This document shows positions 45,229-55,941 of a stretch of DNA of 64,000 bases, piece by piece. Position 1 is the stretch's first letter. The number at the start of each line of letters is the position of its first letter. The notes below the pieces were generated by a model that was not told the DNA's origin, ran no database searches, and saw only the letters and a list, made by a program, of their open reading frames with translations. This stretch comes from Euborellia annulipes (taxonomy: Eukaryota; Arthropoda; Insecta; Dermaptera; Anisolabididae). The position numbers and the translations under genes are program-made. The stretch spans positions 20,884 through 84,883 of the forward strand of contig JAKCPI010006234.1 in the NCBI GenBank assembly GCA_023213315.1. The letters are read 5' to 3'.

Positions 45229-46046
45229 TGGTAGTTTCCGCGACTGGATGTATGCGAAGATAAGTTTTCTCGGGTTGAGTCGCGTGTGATGTGGAGATTT
45301 ACTCGACGTTTCGGCTCTCCTTTTGGAGCCATTTTCAAGAGTATGGAATTAGGGGGAATTGTTGGGGTGGATTGTTTACGGGGTCGCAGTCTTGCTGGTC
45401 CCCAGGTCAATTTGGATGCCTCAGAGGCTTGGTTTGGTCTCTGAGAGCAGGAGGAAGGTTGAGTGTGTGTAATTGCGTTTGTGTTCGGTTTGGGTTGACT
45501 ACGGGGCCTCAGTCTGCCTCCCCAAGTCGATGTGTTATTGGTTTGGTTAGTGGATGTGTTAGGAGATTGGGTTTGTTTCTGAGATTTGGATTGGGTGTGT
45601 GTATGTGTGATCGTGTCTGTGTTTGATTTAGGTTGACTTTGGGGCCTCAATCTGCCTACTCCCCCAGTCGATGTATTGCCGGATGTTTCCGAGGCTTGTG
45701 TTTGTCTTTGAGATGTGTTGGGTTGTGTGGTGGCGGTTTGCGTGTTGATGGTCGAAGTGATTTGTGTTTTGGTTTGTCTTACTGCTGTGGCGCTCGAGGT
45801 CTTGAATGCTCGCTGGCTATCTGACGACTGAGCCTTCTCGGTTGGGTTTGCTGCTTTTATACCTGAGTTAATTGGGGTACTAATGGTCATTCCTTTGTTG
45901 TTGCCTGACCCATTTGTTTGTATAGCCAGCGAGCATTCAAGACCTCGAGCGCCACAGCAGTAAGACAAACCAAAACACAAATCACTTCGACCATCAACAC
46001 GCAAACCGCCACCACACAACCCAACACATCTCAAAGACAAACACAA
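45225..46046 (-). CDS. Thr/Gln/Ser-rich repeat ORF in palindrome arm, doubtful
   Basis: 273 codons on the - strand. The first ~50 residues are antisense of the opposite arm. The body has three repeats headed by a GRLRP[QR]SQPK-like motif, roughly at residues 131, 178 and 219, with THTQ and NTSTNQT stretches between. Low complexity. The opposite arm encodes a matching 100-codon frame at 46091-46393. There is no catalytic domain. It may be an ORF1-like remnant of the element or a minisatellite that happens to stay open. Confidence 0.3.
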   Translation of the reverse strand: MCLSLRCVGLCGGGLRVDGRSDLCFGLSYCCGARGLECSLAIQTNGSGNNKGMTISTPINSGIKAANPTEKAQSSDSQRAFKTSSATAVRQTKTQITSTINTQTATTQPNTSQRQTQASETSGNTSTGGVGRLRPQSQPKSNTDTITHTHTQSKSQKQTQSPNTSTNQTNNTSTWGGRLRPRSQPKPNTNAITHTQPSSCSQRPNQASEASKLTWGPARLRPRKQSTPTIPPNSILLKMAPKGEPKRRVNLHITRDSTRENLSSHTSSRGNYQ

Positions 46047-46492
46047 GCCTCGGAAACATCCGGCAATACATCGACTGGGGAGTAGGCAGATTGAGGCCCC
46101 AAAGTCAACCTAAATCAAACACAGACACGATCACACATACACACACCCAATCCAAATCTCAGAAACAAACCCAATCTCCTAACACATCCACTAACCAAAC
46201 CAATAACACATCGACTTGGGGAGGCAGACTGAGGCCCCGTAGTCAACCCAAACCGAACACAAACGCAATTACACACACTCAACCTTCCTCCTGCTCTCAG
46301 AGACCAAACCAAGCCTCTGAGGCATCCAAATTGACCTGGGGACCAGCAAGACTGCGACCCCGTAAACAATCCACCCCAACAATTCCCACCTAATTCCATA
46401 CTCTTGAAAATGGCTCCAAAAGGAGAGCCGAAACGTCGAGTAAATCTCCACATCACACGCGACTCAACCCGAGAAAACTTATCTTCGCATAT
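45241..46492. mobile_element. Near-perfect palindromic insertion viii
   Basis: Arms of about 570 bp (45241-45822, 45920-46492) are nearly identical in inverse. Each ends near the shared core: 45303-45338 (-) and 46403-46440 (+), CTTGAAAATGG...CC then GAAACGTCG. The centre is a 97-bp spacer. Both arms carry a Thr/Gln/Ser-rich repeat frame. Confidence 0.75.
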
Positions 46493-46509
46493 ATATATAT
46501 ATATATACT

Positions 46510-46600
46510 GGGACGCGATGCCCCGCCTTCGGCGGGGCTGTTTGAACTGGCGGGGCTGCGCCCCCTGGACCCCCTTGCTCGCCTTCCCTTTTCATTTTTA
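46510..46600. repeat. GC-rich palindromic block
   Basis: CCCGCCTTCGGCGGGG hairpin and GCCCCCTGGACCCCC (46560-46574), next to AT repeats. Confidence 0.65.
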
Positions 46601-46970
46601 TATATAGAGATTATTTTAACGGTTAATTATTCATGAACTTAAGATTTTTTGTGAATCATATCCTTTCCGGAACTTTCCCGGTACACAGACAAAATATTTA
46701 CGCCGATATTTTAAATTCAAAATGTAAATAAATAAAAAAAAATCGTAAACATGGGTAAATATTTATATTTTCTTACCATGGCAACTATTTCTCCAAATTT
46801 TTATTTTTTTCTTATTTTAACGGTTAATTACTCATTAACTTATTGTTATTTGTGAAACAAAACCTGTCCGGGACTCTCACAAACATACACAAAAAATTTC
46901 ATCAAAATCGGTTCAGTCGTTTAGGAGGAGTTCAGTCACATACACACGTACAGAAGAATTATATATATAA

Positions 46971-46973
<3 letters not shown>

Positions 46974-47022
<49 letters not shown>
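46974..47022. repeat. (TA)n microsatellite
   Basis: Long uninterrupted TA run. Similar runs at about 51686-51724, 55884-55935 and 57480-57518. Confidence 0.9.
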
Positions 47023-47025
<3 letters not shown>

Positions 47026-47917
47026 GATAGCAGTTTATTATATTTATGCCGAATATAATGCTATCTATCTACTATGCCCTACAAGATTATTCCATTTAAT
47101 GAAGTTGAATTTAATGAAATTTAAAGCAAATTCCTTGTCTAAAAGAAGATGCAATAATGTTGTGATAATGTTTAAAAATCTGGAATGATTGTTGCACCAG
47201 ATTGTTTGTGTCGACATATATTTAGTTCCCGACAGTACGGTATATTTGAGTTCATATATATTTTAAAGAGCATCTAAAAAATAATTGATTTTTAAATTTT
47301 AATCAAAATCTTTGGAGCGAATTTTGAGAAAATCGAAAAAAGCTAAAGAAGTACATTTGTAAAGTACTAGTACTCTTTGCTCGATTTAGTTCAAAAGCTT
47401 CCGCCCACAGAGCACAAAATATTGCTGGAATGTTGCAGGAATCTTTCTATCTTACAACATTGTGGCAATATCGCAGCAATATTTTTTTGGAATGTTGCAA
47501 ATAAAATATTGCTGGAACATTATTATAATATTTAAAAAAATTTTTAGAACAAATTTTCCTAAAATTTTTTGTAATATTATAGAAATAATCCAGCAATATT
47601 TTTTTGCAATATTACAAATATAATATTGGTGAAATATTATTGTAATATTGAAAAAAAATTTTCAATATTCGGTTCAACAAATTTTTTTGAAATATTGTGA
47701 TAATATTCCAGCAATATTTTATTTGCAACATTCCAAAAAAATATTACTGGTATATTATTGTAACATTGCAAAGAAATTTTGAATCGGATTATAACAAAAT
47801 TTTTTTACATTATTATAATAATATTCCAGGAATATTTTATTTGAAATATTGCAAAAAAATATAGTTGGAATATTTTTACAATATTTCAAAAAAATTTTGT
47901 AATAATTTGATTTCATT

Positions 47918-48634
47918 TGACACGTCAAAGAATACACAGCTGGAGGGGGACGCTTTGTTTTTGTTGTTAAAGATAAATAAAAAAAAGTTGTTGATTTTCC
48001 CGTGCAACTATTTTATCTTTAATCTTAACAAATGGCGCCCAACGTGAAATCGGTATGTGCTGCAAAGAAATGCTTAAGACCGGAAAAGGAGACACTGAAT
48101 ATTCGATGTGAAGCGAAATGCAAAAATTGATTCCATTTCGAATATTTTGGTTATGAAGAACAAAAGGGCAGTTAATTTGTTTGTGAAAAAAATTGAAACG
48201 AGGAGGAAGAAAAAGGAAATGGTAAGTGCAAATACCGAGGCAATTTTAACATTGGCAAATAGTATAATAGTAAAATTTATTATAGGAAGTCATGTCGAAA
48301 TTCGGGATTGGGGATTTGGTTTGGAGAAGAAAAGTAACCCTAAGTGACGCCTGAGCCAAAAGATGCGCCGGATTATTGCCTAAATGGGTTGGTCCATGTG
48401 AAGTCACCGACCAATTATCCGATACAGTATTCACAGTGAAGGAGCCGGAAAGAGAATAGATAGGTGCCACATCTCGGACCTGAAACTGGCAAGCTCAATG
48501 AAGAGAGGGAAGAGTTGACACGTCAAAGAATACACAGCTGGGGACGCTTTGTTTTTGCTGTAACGTTAAAGTGAAATAAAAAAAAAGTTGATGATTTTTA
48601 CTCCCGTGCAACTATTTTAACTTTAATCTTAACA
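47918..48634 (+). mobile_element. Miniature LTR retrotransposon, 717 bp
   Basis: LTRs 47918-48030 (113 bp) and 48516-48634 (119 bp) both start TGACACGTCAAAG and end AATCTTAACA. Target duplication CATT on both sides (47914-47917, 48635-48638). A primer-binding site TGGCGCCCAACGTG starts at 48033, matching tRNA-Lys. A purine tract (GAAGAGAGGGAAGAG) precedes the 3' LTR. The interior is only about 485 bp, so the element is non-autonomous, of TRIM type, probably from a Gypsy-class parent. Confidence 0.88.
48310..48480 (+). pseudogene. Integrase C-terminal remnant (GPY-like)
   Basis: The frame reads DLVWRRKVTLSDA, stop, AKRCAGLLPKWVGPCEVTD, QLSDTVFTVKEPERE, stop. The KWVGP...LSDTVFTV pattern is that of the C-terminal domain of Gypsy-type integrases. 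Two in-frame stops. All of gag, RT and the integrase core are absent. Confidence 0.7.
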
Positions 48635-49659
48635 CATTAAATAAATTGCTATATTGTAGAAATATTACAGGAATATTTTTTGCAATATTGTAAATAAAAT
48701 ATATATTTATAATATCAACGACATTAGGCTTTGAGTTAGGATCCTAACTCAAATGTATTTCTTTTTCACGCATGTCGTGATATTATTATATTATATATAT
48801 ATATAGAATATTGCCAAAATATTACAATACAATATAGCCATAATATTCCATTTCATACTATGTTCCCAGTATATTGAGATGCAATGCATATGTACATTGC
48901 ACGCATGTCGTGAATTTATTATATTACATATACAGTATATATATTATATCACCACATGCATGCAATGCATATATGCATTGCATCTCAATATACTGGGAAC
49001 ATAGTATGAAATGGAATATTATGGCTATATTGTATTGTAATATTTTGGCAATATTCCCTGAATAAAAAAAACGCGGACATAGGAATGTTGGTGGAATGTT
49101 GAAGGAATATTGCATGCAATATTGTGTCACAATATTATGGTAACATTACATCGCAATATGTTGGCAACATTGCTGTGCAATATTCTGGCAATATTGTATT
49201 TCAATATTGTGACAATATTCCCTGAATAAAAAAAACGCGGACATAGGAATGTTGCTGGAATGCTGCAGGAATATTTTGTGCAATATTTCGAATGTTTTGA
49301 AATAATATTCCTGCAACATTCCTGCAATATTTTGTGCTATGTGGGCGTGTAACGTCCCATGGGGGTGCTTAACTTAAATATAAAATTTCAACTTCCTAGC
49401 TCAATTCTTTCATGCTTAAAATTGAACACACACACAGACAGACCATGTCGCGAAAACCACTTTTTTGGACCTCAAAACCTGTATATCCATCAAAATCTTA
49501 GCATCAAATTTTTGAGATGAATCCAATACTTTCTCTCTATATATTAACGTATATAGGTAAGAGAAAGTAAAAATAAAAGAGAGGTTTCTAAATTGACTCA
49601 TCAAATTAAAAGTGAATAAAAAAAAAAATCAAATATAAAATTCATTGAAAGATAAAAAT

Positions 49660-50255
49660 AATAAGAATAGACAGTGAGGAAGAGAAACACAACGGGCGAC
49701 CGAAATGTCAACCGAGAAATTATAGAATTTTCTCTACTTCTTTGGCTGCTTGTATTATTTTTATTATCTTTCAATCTCTATAGCAAGAATCTCCCTAATC
49801 ATTTAATATTTATTATTTAATTTGATGAAAATGTTAACCCTGCAAAATATAGATATATATACCTATATACTATAGGCCTAAATAACCCACACAGCACGGA
49901 ATATTGCAATCTTGCTCAATGTTGACAATATTGCGGCAACATTGATGCAATATTGCAGCTCAAACAGTAATATTGCTAGTTTGGAATATTGCCGCTGCAA
50001 TGTTGCCAAGATTCGCAATGTTTCTGCAACATTGCTGCAATATTTTGTGCTGTTGGGGAATATATATATATTAATATAATATAATGTTAATATAGGCCAT
50101 AATTTCTATTCTTGTTACTTTAAAAAAAAAATTCTTTTTTTACTAGTAATAAGGTAGACAGAGTCAAAATTAGAGCATATGGTTTCTCATGTGACTATTT
50201 CGTTGTTTTTGTTTTTTCTTTTTAATATGAAACTTTTGTGCTTTAATATTGACAC
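49660..50255. repeat. Left arm of an inverted segmental duplication
   Basis: It matches, inverted, 55705-56335: ACAGTGAGGAAGAGAAA, GGGCGACCGAAATGTCAACC, and ATTTCTATTCTTGTTACTTT. The arm continues beyond the MITE at 51475-51650. 49885-50057 is an added AATATTGC-type element. Confidence 0.75.
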
Positions 50256-50257
50256 TA

Positions 50258-51474
50258 CAGTGAGGGCAGTGGCGTAACCAGGGGGGGGCGAGGGGGGGCT
50301 CGAGCCCCCCGCCCCAGGCGCATCGAGCCCTTGGCGCCCCCCGGAACCGGCATAGGCGCCCTACGGCCTCTAAGATATAGCCCAGGGTATGTGATTTTAT
50401 CATATTCTTTTCATCGATTGTCTTAAAAAATTGATTGTTTTCTTTTAAAATTATATTACAACTTGAATTCTACTATTTTAAATGAATTTAATTCCAAAAA
50501 TAATAAATAACGTATATAGAGCCTTTATAATTAAAAATTTTTTTTATTTTGCAATATATAAGCCTTAATTTGATGTTTTAAGGCTGTGGAGATTTACTCA
50601 GGATTCGTATAAGCCTTAATATTTAATTTTTTGGAATTCAAAATTTTTTTAAGCATGAAGAAATTGAGCTATGAGACTGAAATGTTATATTTAAGTTAAA
50701 ACACCCCCGGGACCGTGAAAATAAGCTTTTAATCAAAATTGGCCAAAAAGTACTAGTATTTTACTGATGTAGTTTTTCAGTTTTTTTCGATTTTCTCAAA
50801 ATGAAAGGGCTTTTACCATTCTTCAGGCCCGCCCGAGCCCGCCCGGAATTTTTTCAAATCCGCCCATTCCCGCCCGAGATTTAGTGAATGAATGAACGAA
50901 TGTCTAGCAATTTTTAAATAAAATTTCTTTTGCATGCCCGTCGAAATAAAATACTCTATTTTAAAAAGTTTTTATTCTTTGATATTTTCCCGAAAACTGA
51001 ATAGTTTTTGAAATAATCACAGAAGAAAACGACATTTTTCGTAAAAGCAAAGAAAAATCAAAACAAAATCATACAGGGGTCATTAAAAAACATGTAAATA
51101 TAAACAAATTCGCTGAGAAAATTACTGGACGCAAGAAATTTGCCCGCCGAAGGCGGGCAATTGCTCGCCGAAGGCGAGCAAGGGGGTCCAGGGGGCGGAG
51201 CCCCCGGAAAATCGGCGCCCTAGTTGAGCTTCGCCCCCCCGCCCTCAAAGGCTGGTTACGCCGCTGAGTGAGGGACAATATTAAGTCCCACCCATGCTTT
51301 TTCTACTTGTGATTATTTCATTGTTTTTATAAAAGAAAATGAAAATCTTTATTGGAAATTTTCTAGATTTGAACCATGAAAGTTTCCATTGAAAATATAT
51401 AATATTTTTTTAAAAATAATAAAATAATCACAAGTAGAAAACGCATGGGTGGGACTTAATATTGACCCTCACTG
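50258..51474 (+). mobile_element. Tc1-type MITE carrying a hAT insertion
   Basis: Ends CAGTGAGGG(ACAATATTAAG) and CTTAATATTGACCCTCACTG, TA at 50256-50257 and 51475-51476. The paralogous arm at 55703-55704 has a single TA and no MITE. The hAT element interrupts it after nine bases. Confidence 0.85.
50267..51266. mobile_element. hAT-type element, 1000 bp
   Basis: Ends CAGTGGCGTAACCAGG and GGTTACGCCGCTG. Exact 8-bp duplication AGTGAGGG (50259-50266, 51267-51274). It contains a family B fragment (50650-50800) and a GC-rich palindromic block with GGGGGTCCAGGGGGC (51182-51196). No transposase frame. Confidence 0.88.
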
Positions 51475-51499
51475 TACATGTCTAATAAATTAATAATAG

Positions 51500-51650
51500 A
51501 CCCCAGGAAGTCAGAATATATTATTTAAGCCATTTGGACACCAAATGGCTTAAATAAGAATGCCTGGACCCCAAATAGATATATTAAACATACGAGTATT
51601 GTTAAGTCTTAAATGGCCTAAGTTGCCTGAATGTTAGTGTGAAAAAAAAA
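51500..51650 (+). mobile_element. SINE-A fragment (duplicated with 55523-55681)
   Basis: Internal hairpin and tail of SINE-A. The flanks show it is the same insertion as 55523-55681, copied by the inverted duplication. Confidence 0.7.
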
Positions 51651-51681
51651 AATTAATAATAGTATTTCCAGAACATATTTA

Positions 51682-51726
<45 letters not shown>

Positions 51727-53325
51727 CCGCGCCGCCGCCCGCCTCTGGCTTGTTTCGTACCTAGCCAGAAGGGCTCCGCCTTTCCTTAATCATGTGCGTC
51801 AAATTTTTCAGATAACTCATTTCAAACAATTAATAGAACTATAAGTTTCTGGCTCTTTAAGAAATATATATCCACCCTTTCACTTATTTTATGAACCTCT
51901 TCATTTGGTGATTTTGGAACCCGAGTATTTGTCTCAACCTTCCATAACTTTCTCTATAAAAAAGTAAAATTTTATTTAAAATTCCAACGAAAAATTGGTC
52001 ATTTTGCCTACTGAGAAAGTTGAGTGGCAAAAGTTCGAAATTGAACAATTCGAGAAAAGGCGTTTGAAAGTTTTATAAACATAAACATTTAAATACCCGG
52101 GCAACAAATGAATAGGCCAGAATCAATAGCATAGAATGGAAATATATTTTCGCCACTTTACCTCTCAAGTGGAGGCTCGTGGCTAATCGGATAAGCTGCG
52201 GATTACGAATCTAGAGTTGCTATACAACTCGGATTCAAATGCCACTTGCTGTGAAAATTGAATTTTTGGACTTTTGCCACTATGATTCTCAGCAGGCGAT
52301 ATAACTTGATAGACGGACACCCTATTATATATATAGGGTTATTATAAAACTATTGTTAATACATTTGATACATAATATGAAAATTGAAGATGAAAAATAA
52401 AATTTTCTGTGCCTATTCTTTGTTTTTAGATATTTACATAATTTATAAATAATACATAATTATTATCCAAATATTATCTTTTGTTGAGAAGAAATTAGAT
52501 TAAAACTTTCTCTTTGTTTTCCAACTGACTGCTTCTACTCTGATATTTACTAGACTGTTTACATTCTTTTACTACTCTTTTATTACATTTTCACCTGATA
52601 CACGAAATGACATAATACTTATAAAATTAGTATGGCTAAAAATACATTGTCCTATTTTATTTCGCCTTCTCCAGCACCTGTTGATTATCCTCTCACCTGG
52701 AGAGACATATTTTTACTTCCTTTTATGTCTGGCGAAATTAACATCTTTTGTGTTTAGGGTTTTCTTGAATGGATCGATTATTATAATTATAGGTCTTCCA
52801 TGATAGCGGATAGGTCAGTTTGTCTTTTGCAGGTGCCTTCACCAGATGTTTTCCAGCTTGTTGGGATAGGGCAGTTGGCAGAGTTGACCTTGTGACAGGT
52901 GTTTTTTTTTTCCTTTCTTGGGATAGCCCTTATTAAAAAAAAGATAAAGAAATAAAGGGATAAATAGGTGTCCGGGTCTTTTGTCAATTCGCATAGGAGA
53001 GATTGCCGCTCCTGGAAAACAAGAGAACATAAAATAGACTCAACATCCAATTTTGTGAGATGGTTGTTTGTAATCATAGGCATAGCCACGGATAGGTTTC
53101 GGGGTCCCACCATGGGACCAAATCCATGACTAGATGTTTAAGCTTTGCAATAAAAAAAATTTAATAATTTGCCCTAGCGATTTTGCAATTGTATTGTTTT
53201 TTAGAAAATAAAAGTATTTTTTCTCTAGTATTACTATTTTATCAGTAGAATTAGTTGAATCTTACTAATTATGTAAATTGTTGTAATATATTTCCTGTCC
53301 CAATTTTTTAAAAATATATACCATA
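51651..53325. other. Unassigned DNA with a tRNA-like repeat
   Basis: TA microsatellite, a GC-rich scrap (51724-51785), and a SINE-D tRNA-like head at 52168-52248. On the - strand a frame at 52787-53113 contains LDVESILCSLVFQERQSLLC after a CTTGTTTTCCAG acceptor-like string; it looks partly coding but matches nothing I know. Confidence 0.35.
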
Positions 53326-53430
53326 CTTTGAAAATTGATTTAATCAAAAACTCGAGTTTTTGATTAAATCAATTTTCAAAGAAAAGAAATTTATTTATTG
53401 ATTAGATCTAATCAATAAATAAATTTCTTT
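53326..53430. repeat. Two adjacent perfect palindromes (56 and 48 bp)
   Basis: 53326-53381 is a perfect palindrome with zero spacer centred on CTCGAG. 53383-53430 is a second one centred on AGATCT. One base separates them. Both could extrude as cruciforms. Confidence 0.93.
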
Positions 53431-54676
53431 CATTATTACAATCATATTTTTTAATATCAATACTTAGAAAATCTTATGTGAATGATGTGAGCAACACACT
53501 CATCTAACCTAGGTGTTTTTAATATCTTTTTTTTTTTTTAGTGTATGCAAAATTTTTATATTTTACAAATTCTTTTGAATACATTTTTTTTTTCTAGTCT
53601 TGTCGATATCTTAGGCCATATGGTCATTTTAACAATACATATATTAATTTTTTTTAATCATATTTATATATTTTTGATGCAGGCATATTTATTTATATCC
53701 TTTGAAATCCAAATGATTTAATCTCTAATTTTTTTTATTATTATTTGAATTTGAATTGGACGCGGTCAAATCGTTGATCACTAAAAAGAAATTAAATTTA
53801 AAAAATAATTCAAAGCCAATTTAATTAATAATAAAAATATAAATAATTTATTTAAAATATTTATTATTAAATAAATAATATATTTATTTAATATTATAAT
53901 TTGAATCTTTATTTTGACTCGCGAGGTTGACATGGCCCCCGGGATCTTGCCTCTGTCAACGTTTTTCTTGCTCCGTGTTCAATATAAGTGTTTTATTAAT
54001 TTTATATAAAATTAGAAATTAGTTTCAATCGTTTAAAGTGTTTTAATGTGTTTTTAAATATGTGCTTGTGAGTGTTTGTCATTGTGTGTGCTTGAATTCA
54101 ATCATCATTTCGGCCTACTTTGGTGAGAACCAACACAAGTAATCACAAGGTAAAAATAATAAATTTTATCCATTTCTAATTAATATTCTATTATTTAATT
54201 CATCTTCTTTTAAATTATACGTGGTATATTTATTCTCTTTTCGTTTGTGGCAATATAATTAAATCGTAAGAAAATTTATTTTTATGCCAAATGTCAATGC
54301 AATCTGAGAAATATTTTCCTTTTTATATCTTTTAAACAAATAATTTCTCTTAAGTTATTTAATAAGCATTGATAATAAACAATCTGTCAGATAGATACTT
54401 TTTTACTTAATTATATTTTTAATAACATTTTGGCAATCATTTTTTTGGTTGAACTTCAAATGAAGGGTCAGATCATGGGGGGATTCATTTCTCAATTTAA
54501 AAAATAATACATCCCTAATATCTTCAGAGTTAAAAAAAGACATCTATGTTTAAAAGGAATGCTTTTTGTATAAAAATAATACCATTTTCTAATTTAACAA
54601 GTACTAAATAATGAATTTGAGAACATTTTTTTCTTTAAAGTGATGTATATATAACTAATGATTTAATACCTTTAAT
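53431..54676. other. Unassigned AT-rich DNA
   Basis: 53930-54150 is GC-richer (GACATGGCCCCCGGGATCTT) with donor-like TTTG|gtgaga and AAG|gtaaaa. A first exon is conceivable but unsupported. Confidence 0.3.
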
Positions 54677-54684
54677 CTTTGAAT

Positions 54685-55428
54685 CAGTGGCGTTCCGAGG
54701 GGGGGCGAGGGGGCGGTCCGCCCCAGGCCCCGAGCCGGCATAGGCACCCATATATTTATAAAAAAAAAATTTAATGAAAATTTTCCCTTTGAAAGGCCCC
54801 GGGGCCCTCAGGGCTCAAGTAAAAATGGGAAAATTTAGATAAAAAGAAAATTTAATAAAAATTTCCCTTTGAGAGGCCCCCGAGACCCTCAGGGCTCAAG
54901 TAAAAAACAAAATTTAATGAAAATTTCTCTTTGAGAGGCCCCGGGGCCCTCAGGGCTCAAGTAAAAGGTGGGAAAATTTAGATAAAAAAAAAACAAAATT
55001 TATTGAAAATTTCTCTTTGAGAGGCCCCGGGGCCCCTCAGGGCTCAAGTAAAAATGGGAAAATTTAGATAAAAAAAAACAAAATTTATTGAAAATTTCTC
55101 TTTGAGAGGCCCCGGGGCCCTCAGGGCTCAAGTAAAAATGGGAAAATTTAGATAAAAAAAAACAAAATTTATTGAAAATTTCTCTTTGAGAGGCCCCGGG
55201 GCCCTTAGGGCTCAAGTAAAAATGGGAAAAAAATTTAGATAAAAAAAAGAAAATTTAATGAAAATTACCCCTTGGGGTTCAGGGATATACGGTATTTTAA
55301 AAATGTTTTTGTGTATGGAGGAGAGGGATATTTAAAGATGACCACCCCCCCAAAAAAAAAAAAAATTCAATATAAGGCCCCCTCTTCTAGTTCCGCCCCA
55401 GGCCCCCAACTGCCTCGGTACGCCTCTG
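54685..55428. mobile_element. hAT-type element with internal minisatellite
   Basis: Ends CAGTGGCGTTCCGAGG and CCTCGGTACGCCTCTG. Exact 8-bp duplication CTTTGAAT (54677-54684, 55429-55436). The interior is a tandem array of about 62-85 bp units containing GGCCCCGGGGCCCTCAGGGC. Confidence 0.88.
54780..55265. repeat. Minisatellite, about six units
   Basis: Units read TTTGAGAGGCCCCGGGGCCC...CAAGTAAAAATGGG and a poly(A)/T-rich linker. One unit lacks about 20 bp. Confidence 0.85.
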
Positions 55429-55522
55429 CTTTGAATCAAATATTGTATTTACTATTATTAATTTTTTTTTTTTACTTCTCCCTTACACTATATATGAAAT
55501 ATATATATAGAAAAAGTATTGT

Positions 55523-55681
55523 TTTTTTTTCACACTCACATTCACAACAATCTTTTAGGCAACTTGGACCATTTAAGACTTTTAACGATACTCGTATGTT
55601 TAATATATCTATTTGGGGTTCAGGCATTCTTATTTAAGCCATTTGGTGTCCAAAATAAAATATTCGGAAAACCTGTGGTCT
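55523..55681 (-). mobile_element. SINE-A fragment, right-arm copy
   Basis: Tail and internal hairpin. Adjoining CTATTATTAATTTATTAGAC is the inverse of 51479-51500. Confidence 0.72.
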
Positions 55682-55879
55682 ATTATTAATTTATTAGACA
55701 TGTACTGTCAATGTTAAAGCACAAAAATTTCATATTAAAAAAAAAAACAAAAAAAAACAACGAAATAATCTCATGAGAAACCGCATGCTCTAATATTGAC
55801 CGACCCTCTCTACTTTATGACTAGTAAAAAATAATTTTTTTTAAAGTAACAAGAATAGAAATTATGTGTTAGGCCTATA

Positions 55880-55941
<62 letters not shown>

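Larger units (their letters stand above)
47403..49345. mobile_element. Element made of AATATTGC-like repeats
   Basis: Inverted ends CCCACAGAGCACAAAATATT and complement. The interior is a quasi-periodic run of CAATATT/AACATT/GCAATATT units, with an inner palindrome at 48806-49063. It interrupts a family B element. A 173-bp relative lies at 49885-50057. Confidence 0.65.
47186..49570 (+). mobile_element. Family B element split by a large insertion
   Basis: The left part (to 47402) includes CTGGAATGATTGTTGCACCAG, a degraded end hairpin, and the AAAGTACTAGTACT block. The right part (49346-49570) continues at CGTCCCATGGGGGTG and ends with GGTAAGAGAAAGTA. Confidence 0.75.

Noticed and set aside
52787..53113. 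108-codon - strand frame as a complete gene
   Set aside because: Only about 25 residues look coding. The rest is Phe/Lys-rich AT translation, so at most an exon fragment.
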